Below are positions 1 to 5,580 of a stretch of DNA of 11,539 nt, in pieces. Position 1 is the first letter of the stretch; the number at the start of each line of letters is the position of its first letter. Position numbers and translations under genes: made by a program. The stretch is taken from contig JAKAHE010000052.1 in the NCBI GenBank assembly GCA_021815285.1, positions 1 to 11,539 on the forward strand, given 5' to 3'. Source of the DNA: Nitrospirota bacterium (GTDB taxonomy: Bacteria > Nitrospirota > JACRHJ01). The notes under the pieces are model-generated. The model did not search any database and was not told where the DNA came from. It worked only from the letters and a program-made list of their open reading frames with translations.

Positions 1-80
1 TGAAGGGTGAAAGTTTCAGGATAAACAGAGAAGGAAGGATGATCAAAAAATAACCATAAAATAATACAGGTTCTTTTCCG

Positions 81-719
81 ATGAAGAAGATTCTTCCGCC
101 GCTCCTTGTTCTATTTTTTTCAATGGTTTTCCCCCCGGCTCAGGGCCATGCGCAACAGGCCGCGCCGCCCGACAATTCCGCGCCAGCATCCATTACCAAG
201 TATGAAGATATAATATCAAACGACTATTCCATAGGCATCCAGGGCGGCTACGGAGACAAGGTCTGGGACAACGACCACTTCCGGCTCAATACCGCGCTCC
301 TCCAGCCGTATTTCACCATCCCCCTGACAAACGTCATAATGAAAGACTGGATTACGAGGGGCGTCCTGGAATACAAGCTGGAAGTCCCCCTGGGGCTTAT
401 CACGACTCTCGACGACCACGGCATGGCGGGCTTGAGCCCCCTGGGCTTCCGGTACGACTTTACCGGACTTCGGGACAGGCTTGTCCCCTATGCGTCGGCA
501 TCGTTCGGGATGGTATACTTAGACGTCCCGCATGAGGTGCAGGGCACCCGGTATAATTTCATCATAAACGCCGCCATAGGCGCGCAGTATTTCATCACAG
601 GCAAGTGGACGATTGGCGCCGAGTGCAGGTTCCTGCACCTCTCCAACGCCGGCATAAAGGAGCCTAACAGGGGCCAGAACTACCTCATGGGGCTGGTTCA
701 GATAGGCAGGTATTTTTAA
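81..719 (+). CDS. PagL-like acyloxyacyl hydrolase (lipid A 3-O-deacylase family), secreted/outer membrane
   Basis: The 212-residue product starts with a signal peptide: a KK basic start, a hydrophobic stretch to about residue 20, and a likely cut after GHA at residue 24. The rest alternates polar and hydrophobic residues as in a small outer-membrane beta-barrel and ends in an aromatic residue (RYF). Near the C-terminus the PagL signature is clear: H186-x-S188-N189-A-G, then P195-N196-x-G. PagL removes the 3-O-linked acyl chain of lipid A at the outer membrane. In Pseudomonas PagL the catalytic residues are His126, Ser128 and Glu140. By that spacing the Glu position is Asn200 here, so activity cannot be assumed. 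The ATG lacks a good Shine-Dalgarno; an AT-rich stretch at 57-67 could hold a -10. It converges on the EamA gene. The family call is firm, the exact reaction inferred. Confidence 0.85.
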   Translation: MKKILPPLLVLFFSMVFPPAQGHAQQAAPPDNSAPASITKYEDIISNDYSIGIQGGYGDKVWDNDHFRLNTALLQPYFTIPLTNVIMKDWITRGVLEYKLEVPLGLITTLDDHGMAGLSPLGFRYDFTGLRDRLVPYASASFGMVYLDVPHEVQGTRYNFIINAAIGAQYFITGKWTIGAECRFLHLSNAGIKEPNRGQNYLMGLVQIGRYF

Positions 720-786
720 AACTCGGCCCGCTTAAGTGGGGGATTGTATGGTGTTTGTGCGGGATTTAAACGGGCCTGGTGGGGGA

Positions 787-1167
787 TTAGTGTAAACCGC
801 TCTTTCCGACCATCATGCACCCGAATACTATGGCGATAGTTCCGGCCCACCGAAGCGGCGAGATGTCCTCGTGAAGTATGATCTTCGCGGTTACGGTCGT
901 GGTGACGTAACCTATCGCGGTTATGGGCATAACGACGCTGACCTCCGTCCACGAAAGCGCAAACAGCAGGCATATGAAGAACAGCGCGTCGAGCGCCACG
1001 CCGGATATGACAACCGGGCTTGTTACGCCCTTTATGAAGACCTCCCAGAGAGCGGGAATCGAAAATGACTTGATCTCCCCGACCTTCATCATCCCTTTTC
1101 TCAAAAGGACGTTTCCCACAGACTCGAAACACAGCCCAACCGCCAGCGCCAGCACAGTCTTAAGCAT
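787..1167 (-). CDS. Small EamA/SMR-type four-helix membrane transporter
   Basis: The 126-residue protein has four hydrophobic segments (roughly 2-22, 49-71, 74-97 and 104-121). Its last part, with the pattern LHE-D-ISPLRWAG near residues 98-109, is typical of a single EamA repeat, as in half-size drug/metabolite transporters such as the ArnE/ArnF-like and SMR groups. These act in the inner membrane, usually as dimers; the substrate cannot be read from sequence. I place the start at 1167 rather than at the upstream in-frame ATG at 1203. A GGAGGAG Shine-Dalgarno lies five bases before 1167, and the longer start would sit on the -10 box of a strong promoter. The neighbours (PagL-like protein on one side, hpnA divergent on the other) suggest an envelope lipid or glycan precursor, but that is inference. 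Confidence 0.8.
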   Translation of the reverse strand: MLKTVLALAVGLCFESVGNVLLRKGMMKVGEIKSFSIPALWEVFIKGVTSPVVISGVALDALFFICLLFALSWTEVSVVMPITAIGYVTTTVTAKIILHEDISPLRWAGTIAIVFGCMMVGKSGLH

Positions 1168-1201
1168 ATTGCTCCTCCGCCTTTCTATTTCGATTTCCGG
1201 C

Positions 1202-1230
1202 ATAATAGATTATGCGAGTTGGGGTGTCAA
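1202..1230 (-). promoter_or_regulatory. Sigma70-type promoter of the EamA transporter gene
   Basis: On the minus strand TTGACA (1230-1225) is followed after 17 bases by TATTAT (1207-1202). This is a near-perfect housekeeping promoter. Transcription would begin near 1195, leaving a leader of about 28 bases that contains the GGAGGAG ribosome site of the gene starting at 1167. Confidence 0.8.
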
Positions 1231-1500
1231 CTTTATTCGTGGGTTTACATTTTTCATAAAATGGGGCGGCTATAATCTTGACGACCGGCAAAATTCACTC
1301 CAACTGTTCCGTTCCATGTCGTACGATTGGTGATGTTCGTTTTCAGTAGGTTCTACTACCAACAGCAGTAACTCATTGCCTGTCCGGGATTATTTGGGAA
1401 AAAACCGTAATTTTTCGCCGGTATGTAAAACATAACGGAAAATGCCATAAAACAGGCCATTTTTGGCAGAAAACGGGGTGCGGGGACGGGGTGTTTTTTG
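1231..1500. other. Non-coding divergent intergenic region with inverted repeats
   Basis: No convincing gene lies between the EamA promoter and the hpnA promoter. The region is richer in A and T than its flanks. It holds an interrupted palindrome at 1418-1438 and a possible bulged hairpin formed by AAAATG-CC (from about 1439) and GG-C-CATTTT (to about 1464). Just before the hpnA promoter there are three GGGG runs with short spacers (about 1478-1492). Short ORFs across the region show no family features. Confidence 0.5.
1418..1438. promoter_or_regulatory. 21-bp interrupted palindrome, possible operator
   Basis: The left arm CCG-g-TATGT and right arm ACATA-a-CGG pair over eight of nine positions around an AAA centre, with one G/A mismatch. 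It lies about 60 bases upstream of the hpnA -35 box and about 190 bases upstream of the EamA -35 box. A dimeric regulator binding here could control hpnA. No U-run follows it, so it does not look like a terminator. Function is inferred from symmetry alone. Confidence 0.35.
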
Positions 1501-1527
1501 TTGACATAACCGCGCAATTTTTATACC
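1501..1527 (+). promoter_or_regulatory. Promoter of hpnA, giving a leaderless or near-leaderless transcript
   Basis: A consensus -35 TTGACA (1501-1506) and a TATACC -10-like box (1522-1527) are separated by 15 bases. The predicted start of transcription, about 7 bases beyond the -10, falls within one to three bases of the hpnA ATG at 1536. No purine-rich ribosome site lies between the -10 box and the ATG. The spacing is shorter than ideal, so the exact -10 is uncertain. Confidence 0.6.
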
Positions 1528-1535
1528 CTTTCCCC

Positions 1536-2522
1536 ATGAAGAATTTCGTAACTGGCGGGACGGGCTTCCTCGGTGCGGCGCTTGTGCGGCAACTCCTGGC
1601 GCGGGGCGAGGAAGTCGTCTGCCTTGCCCGGCGCGGCTGCGATGGCAGGAACCTCGAGGGCCTCGACGTAAAGGTGGCCTACGGAGACCTGCTGGACGAA
1701 AATTCCCTTATCCGGGCTATAGATAGCTGCGACAGGGTATATCACGCCGCCGCAGAGTACAGCCTGTGGGTGAGCGATCCCGCCCGGATATACGAGGTAA
1801 ACGTCCAGGGCACAAAAAACGTGTTGAATTGCGCGCTTAGGGCCGGGGTAGAGCGCGTCGTATACACCAGCACGGTCGGCGCCCTGGGCAACCCCGGAGA
1901 CGGCGCTCCCGGCACGGAAGACACCCCCGTGACACTTTCTGACATGGCCGGAGATTATAAGAAATCCAAGTACCTGGCCGAACGCGCGGCGGAAGAATTT
2001 GCCGGAAATGGTCTGCCGGTAGTGATAGTGAACCCCAGCACGCCGGTCGGCCCGCGGGACATAAAACCAACGCCGACGGGCAAGATGATACTGGATTTCC
2101 TTAAGGGAAAGATGTTTGCGTATGTGGATACCGGGCTTAATTTAATAGACGTGGAAGATGCGGCCCAGGGGCATATCCTGGCTATGGAAAGGGGTGTCCC
2201 AGGTCAGAAATATATCTTGGGAAACAAGGATTTACGCCTGGGAGAGATATTCGGCATCCTCTCCGACATAACCGGCATCCCGGCGCCCAGGATAAAGCTT
2301 CCGTACTGGTCCGTCCTGCCCATTGCATACTTCAGTACTAAGCTTGCGGATTATGTTACAAAGAGGCCGCCGCTCGCGCCGCTCGACGCCGTCAAGATGG
2401 CGAAAAAGCTTATGTTTTTCGACCCGTCAAAAGCCATACGGGAATTGGGTCTGCCGCAGAGTCCCGTGGAGGATGCGCTGGAGAGGGCGGTTTTGTGGTT
2501 CCGCGCCAATGGCTACGTCTGA
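1536..2522 (+). CDS. hpnA: HpnA-type hopanoid-associated NAD(P)-dependent sugar epimerase/DFR-like reductase
   Basis: The 328-residue protein is an extended SDR. The Rossmann motif TGGTGFLG is at residues 6-13, a Ser in the TST strand is near 112, and the YxxxK pair is Y141/K145 (YKKSK followed by YLAE). The HAAAEYSLW stretch around 70-78 and the VNPSTPVGPRDIKPTPTG segment are characteristic of HpnA/dihydroflavonol-reductase-like proteins often encoded with hopanoid genes. HpnA's reaction is not settled; an NAD(P)-dependent conversion of a sugar or lipid head group in the cytoplasm is expected. A GTG 45 bases upstream is in frame but would put 15 extra residues before the Rossmann strand and overlap the promoter, so ATG 1536 is preferred. 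It overlaps the next gene by one base (TGATG). No squalene-hopene cyclase is in the window, so a hopanoid role is by family only. Confidence 0.85.
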   Translation: MKNFVTGGTGFLGAALVRQLLARGEEVVCLARRGCDGRNLEGLDVKVAYGDLLDENSLIRAIDSCDRVYHAAAEYSLWVSDPARIYEVNVQGTKNVLNCALRAGVERVVYTSTVGALGNPGDGAPGTEDTPVTLSDMAGDYKKSKYLAERAAEEFAGNGLPVVIVNPSTPVGPRDIKPTPTGKMILDFLKGKMFAYVDTGLNLIDVEDAAQGHILAMERGVPGQKYILGNKDLRLGEIFGILSDITGIPAPRIKLPYWSVLPIAYFSTKLADYVTKRPPLAPLDAVKMAKKLMFFDPSKAIRELGLPQSPVEDALERAVLWFRANGYV

Positions 2523-3280
2523 TGGAAGCGCTTAAGTTACTGATATTGACCGTTTTTTTCCGTCCGTATGTATTCGTTTTTCTCGCAATTTACCTCTATG
2601 CCGCCGCAAAAAACATAGGCCCGCGAAGGGCAGTTTTATTTACTTTTATCGCCTGGGCAGTGGCATATATTTCGGAATTTTCATCCGTTCGCAACGGATT
2701 CCCATTCGGGCTTTATTATTACATCCCTTCCACAAAAAACAAGGAGTTATGGATTTTCGGCGTGCCGTTCATGGACTCGCTCTCCTTCACGTTTCTTTCC
2801 TATTCGAGCTGGCAGACGGCGCGCGTTTTTCTGCCGCGTGAAGAGAAATTCGCCTGGAAAACCATACTCCTGGGCGCGTTCCTGATGACGCTTTTGGACG
2901 TTGTAATCGACCCGCTCGCGCTCCGGGGGGACAGGTGGTTCCTGGGCAAGATATACTACTACCCATATCCGGGGCCGTATTTCGGCGTAACTATTGAGAA
3001 TTTCGCCGGCTGGTTCTTCGTCGGCGCGCTCACTATGCGCATCTGGAAGGGCGTAGACGCCCGGCTGGCCAAAAATAGCCGGCCCGTGGAGCGGGTGCCC
3101 GGAGTTTTATCCAATAAAACCGGACTGTTAGGCCCGGCGCTATATTTTATCGTCCTGCTATTCAACCTCTCCATGACCTTCTGGATAGGGGAGACAAGGC
3201 TTGGCCTGACTGGCGTCGCACTGTTCCTCCCCGTGACGGCGGTCTTTTTGGCGAGGGTTAAAAGACTATCGATTTCTTAA
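2522..3280 (+). CDS. Carotenoid biosynthesis protein, CruF/DUF422 family integral membrane enzyme
   Basis: The 252-residue, strongly hydrophobic protein has about six or seven membrane segments. Conserved family features are visible: a G-x-PFG-x-YYY motif at 60-67, GVPFMD at 80-85, a membrane-embedded Asp pair in LLDVVIDPLA (124-133), and the YFGVTIENFAGW stretch at 153-164. This pattern is that of the Caroten_synth (DUF422/CruF) family. Characterised members hydrate the end of C50 or C40 carotenoids or act in spheroidene-type pathways. Its ATG shares the A of the hpnA stop codon, so translation is probably coupled; an in-frame GTG at 2495 inside hpnA is less likely. The pairing with hpnA suggests a membrane isoprenoid-lipid modification pathway. 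The substrate is unknown, and no phytoene synthase or desaturase is visible here. A strong terminator follows. Confidence 0.75.
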   Translation: MEALKLLILTVFFRPYVFVFLAIYLYAAAKNIGPRRAVLFTFIAWAVAYISEFSSVRNGFPFGLYYYIPSTKNKELWIFGVPFMDSLSFTFLSYSSWQTARVFLPREEKFAWKTILLGAFLMTLLDVVIDPLALRGDRWFLGKIYYYPYPGPYFGVTIENFAGWFFVGALTMRIWKGVDARLAKNSRPVERVPGVLSNKTGLLGPALYFIVLLFNLSMTFWIGETRLGLTGVALFLPVTAVFLARVKRLSIS

Positions 3281-3288
3281 GGGACTCA

Positions 3289-3308
3289 CCGCCCCGGGCG
3301 GATTTTTT
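3289..3308 (+). terminator. Rho-independent terminator of the hpnA-cruF-like operon
   Basis: A 5-bp all-GC stem (CCGCC/GGCGG, loop CCG) at 3289-3301 is followed after one A by six T residues. It begins nine bases after the stop codon at 3280. It separates the GC-rich operon from the AT-rich islet downstream. Confidence 0.85.
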
Positions 3309-3366
3309 ATTGACTGCGCGGGTGGATTGCCAGTAAATGTTGCTGACTATAAGCGCAACAAATCTC

Positions 3367-3396
3367 TTGCATATGCGGGTAACGCTGTATTATAAT
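3367..3396 (+). promoter_or_regulatory. Promoter of the SDH-type protease gene
   Basis: A perfect TATAAT (3391-3396) lies 18 bases downstream of TTGCAT (3367-3372). Transcription would start near 3403, leaving a leader of about 28 bases. A weak GAGGA ribosome site precedes the ATG at 3431. An imperfect GTTGC/GCAAC inverted repeat lies upstream near 3339-3360. Confidence 0.65.
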
Positions 3397-3430
3397 TCCT
3401 TGTCTTCCCCCTTCTTTTACGAGGATATTA

Positions 3431-4447
3431 ATGTCCAATCTTGACGAGCGCATTGCTATCATTAAGGAAGTTGAGCAGATTCGTGATTCAAAAGTGATAT
3501 GTTATTTAACTGGCGATCGGCCCGGTTTTGAGACAAGAATTGGAAAGGACGTATTTTCTCATTTATATAGCCATCTTAATAATTTTGGCAATGTAAAGAA
3601 TATTGATTTATTTCTTTATACTAGGGGAGGCGATACAATAGCCGCCTTTGGAATAGTAAATCAAATTAGGGAATTTTGTGAGAAATTTTCAGTTCTAATA
3701 CCATATAAAGCACATAGCGCAGGTACGTTAATTAGCTTAGGAGCCGACGAAATTATAATGACCAAGCTTGGCCAGCTTGGCCCTATTGACCCATCGATTA
3801 CTACACCGTACAATCCCACGACGGCCCCGAATCCACTTAACCCGCAGCAACAATTTCTACCAGTAAGTGTGGAAGAGGTTATAGGATTTTTACATTTAGC
3901 AAAAAAGGAAGCTGATTTGACAGCACCAGGATTATTGGATAATGTATTTAAATCATTAACCGATAAAGTGCATCCTTTAGCACTGGGGTCAGTTTATAGG
4001 GCAAAAGAGCAAATTGGAATGCTTGCAGAAAAACTTTTAAGTACGCATCCAAGCGGGACGCAGGAGGAAAAGAAAAAGATAATTTCTACCTTAACTAAGG
4101 AGTTATATTCACATGATTATATAATTTCGCGCAAGGAAGCAAAAAGACTTAAATTAAATGTAGTCGATGTCGATAGTAAAATTAACGATAAAATATGGAA
4201 TCTTTATAAAGCATATGAAAAAGAACTAGAACAGGAAGTGCCGTTTAATTCGGAGGCTTTTTTAGGCACGCTTGGTGAAGCTACAGGAGAATTTTATAGA
4301 GCTTTTATTGAAAGCGCAGAAACAACTCATACATTCGTCACCAAAAAGGAATTTAAAAGATTTCAAGTAACAGTACCGAATATGCCAGTTCCTCAGGCGG
4401 GTATTCAAGAAAGAATCATGTTTGAGGGTTGGCGAAAAGAAAGGTGA
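3431..4447 (+). CDS. SDH-family Clp-fold serine protease (cytoplasmic, SppA/ClpP-related)
   Basis: The 338-residue protein has a Clp/crotonase fold signature of the SDH (serine dehydrogenase proteinase) family. LYTRGGD at 62-68 is the usual oxyanion-loop glycine pair, AHSAGT at 94-99 puts the likely nucleophile at Ser96, and LGQLGPIDPSI at 113-123 is the next conserved strand. SHDYIISRKEA at 227-237 resembles the family's His-containing C-terminal block. There is no signal peptide or membrane segment, so a cytoplasmic protease is expected; its substrate is unknown. The gene is very AT-rich: three 60-base lines I counted are 28-32% GC, against 65% for one counted in the GH57 gene. This suggests horizontal gain. 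It has its own promoter and is followed one base later by a small ORF. The partner of Ser96 (His/Asp or Lys) cannot be fixed by eye. Confidence 0.8.
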   Translation: MSNLDERIAIIKEVEQIRDSKVICYLTGDRPGFETRIGKDVFSHLYSHLNNFGNVKNIDLFLYTRGGDTIAAFGIVNQIREFCEKFSVLIPYKAHSAGTLISLGADEIIMTKLGQLGPIDPSITTPYNPTTAPNPLNPQQQFLPVSVEEVIGFLHLAKKEADLTAPGLLDNVFKSLTDKVHPLALGSVYRAKEQIGMLAEKLLSTHPSGTQEEKKKIISTLTKELYSHDYIISRKEAKRLKLNVVDVDSKINDKIWNLYKAYEKELEQEVPFNSEAFLGTLGEATGEFYRAFIESAETTHTFVTKKEFKRFQVTVPNMPVPQAGIQERIMFEGWRKER

Positions 4448-4448
4448 C

Positions 4449-4637
4449 ATGATGGATAGAATATCAGCGAAGGAATGGAATACTACTGCAGGTGTAGAAA
4501 CTTCCGATAGTGTTTACGATAGTTCTGTCTCATTAGTATATTTCAGCTCCGAATCTACCGTAAATTATTTGTTGCCGCTCATTATCGATAATACAGTAGA
4601 TGAGCGAATGAAACCGTTTTCTCGAAGCAATCTCTAA
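4449..4637 (+). CDS. Small hypothetical protein, probable partner of the SDH-type protease
   Basis: I do not recognise this 62-residue product. An AAAGGTG ribosome site spans the end and stop of the protease gene, and the ORF opens with two consecutive ATGs at 4449 and 4452; the second has better spacing. The product is acidic in its first half and rich in Ser, Thr and Val, with a short hydrophobic stretch (YLLPLII near 44-50) and a basic end (RSNL). It shows no signal peptide and no known domain. Its base composition matches the AT-rich protease gene, so the two were probably acquired together. Its TAA at 4635-4637 overlaps the stop of the opposing SDR gene. It could be an adaptor, inhibitor or substrate of the protease, or a remnant of a longer gene. 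Confidence 0.5.
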   Translation: MMDRISAKEWNTTAGVETSDSVYDSSVSLVYFSSESTVNYLLPLIIDNTVDERMKPFSRSNL

Positions 4638-5524
4638 GTAACGAACTTCCTCAATCCCCCTTTAAAATCAACGGGTTTTATCCCCAGTTCGTCCATGAAA
4701 TTCGACGCGCAGACGTTGTCCTCCTGGAGCATGAGGAGCTGGTCGAGCGTTACCGGGGGCTTCGGGAGTATCGCCTCCATCGCAAACACCGCCGGGCTTG
4801 CGAAGGGGACGGGGATGTGGGTGATTGGCTTCTTCTTGCCGATGGCCTCCGCAATCTCATGCACGACTTCGTTTAGCGTCAGGCGCCGCGGGCCGCATAA
4901 CTCCGCGGTCTTCCCGTAATATTTAGGCTCGCCGGTTATCCTTGCCAGCGCCTCCGTCATGTCGTCTATGTATACCGGCTGGAAGAGCCCTTGCCCGGAA
5001 CCGAGAAGCGGCACAAACGGGAGCGGCAGGTTTATGAGAGACTTCATACGGAGGGTGAACTCGTCCCCCGGCCCGTAGATTATGGATGGGCGGGTAATCG
5101 TCCAGCCAAGCCCGGAAGAGCGGGTCATCTCCTCGGCGGCATATTTGGTTTTGTGGTATTCCGAGCGGGCGTTCTCCCGCGTGCCGAGCGCGGACTGGTA
5201 GACGAAATGCTTTACCGTCCCGGCCTTTTTCGCCGCCTCCAGGACGCTTTTCGTGCCCTCGACATGCACGGAGCGGAAGCTCTGGCCAGGCGCGGGCTGG
5301 ATAATCCCTACGAGATGCACTACCGCCTCGCAGCCCTCGGCAGACCGGGCAAGGGATTCCGGGTCTTTCACGTCGCCCTGGGCGAGTTCGACATTGCCGT
5401 TTCCCAGTCTTTTTTCCGCCTTGTCCCTGTCCCGGACGAGCGCGCGCACCGCCTGGCCTTTGGCGGCGAGTTTCTTTACCAGATGGCTTCCGACGAAGCC
5501 TGTCGCGCCGGTTACGAGTATCAT
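4634..5524 (-). CDS. Atypical SDR, NDUFA9-like NAD(P)-binding epimerase/dehydratase family protein
   Basis: The 296-residue protein begins directly with a Rossmann strand (MILVTGATGFVGSHLV, glycine motif at 6-12). An NAD-binding HLVGII segment is near 70-75 and a Ser in YQSALG at 111. Y123 and K127 in the SEYHKTKYAAE block give the SDR catalytic pair, and TRPSIIYGPGDEF follows at 144-155. This arrangement is typical of the NDUFA9/NmrA-like atypical SDRs that bacterial annotation calls complex I NDUFA9 subunit family. Many are quinone- or lipid-related oxidoreductases of unknown reaction. It is downstream of the CDF gene with a 56-base gap. It has no Shine-Dalgarno, but a perfect TATAAT ends eight bases before the ATG. 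Its stop overlaps that of the opposing small ORF. The function stays open. Confidence 0.8.
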   Translation of the reverse strand: MILVTGATGFVGSHLVKKLAAKGQAVRALVRDRDKAEKRLGNGNVELAQGDVKDPESLARSAEGCEAVVHLVGIIQPAPGQSFRSVHVEGTKSVLEAAKKAGTVKHFVYQSALGTRENARSEYHKTKYAAEEMTRSSGLGWTITRPSIIYGPGDEFTLRMKSLINLPLPFVPLLGSGQGLFQPVYIDDMTEALARITGEPKYYGKTAELCGPRRLTLNEVVHEIAEAIGKKKPITHIPVPFASPAVFAMEAILPKPPVTLDQLLMLQEDNVCASNFMDELGIKPVDFKGGLRKFVT

Positions 5525-5532
5525 ATTTTTAT

Positions 5533-5538
5533 ATTATA
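5533..5538 (-). promoter_or_regulatory. TATAAT -10 box immediately upstream of the SDR start
   Basis: On the minus strand a perfect TATAAT occupies 5538-5533 and the ATG begins at 5524, so predicted transcription starts about two bases before the ATG. The matching -35 position (about 5556-5561, CTTCCC) is poor. The gap to the upstream gene contains pyrimidine-rich sequence but no ribosome site near the start. This is consistent with a leaderless message or with a chance AT-rich start region. Confidence 0.45.
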
Positions 5539-5580
5539 CACCCATCCCATCCGTGGGGAAGGAGTGGCGGGGGAGAGGGT

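Noticed and set aside
1..80. Possible end of an upstream gene or a promoter for the PagL-like gene
   Set aside because: The window opens with TGA but there is too little sequence to tell a stop codon from chance. The AT-rich 57-67 stretch lacks a matching -35, so no promoter is listed.
725..776. GGCCCG/CGGGCC inverted repeat between convergent pagL-like and EamA genes as a bidirectional terminator
   Set aside because: The arms are 40 bases apart and only short T runs are nearby, so termination here is not supported well enough to list.
716..1132. 138-codon minus-strand frame overlapping the EamA gene
   Set aside because: Another frame on the same strand over most of the EamA gene; its product is Arg/His-rich with no membrane segments, and the EamA frame has the promoter and ribosome site.
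3339..3385. Short inverted repeats (GTTGC/GCAAC and GCG/CGC) before the protease gene as attachment-site or riboswitch remnants
   Set aside because: Stems are only three to five bases and no known aptamer or direct repeat pair was recognised.
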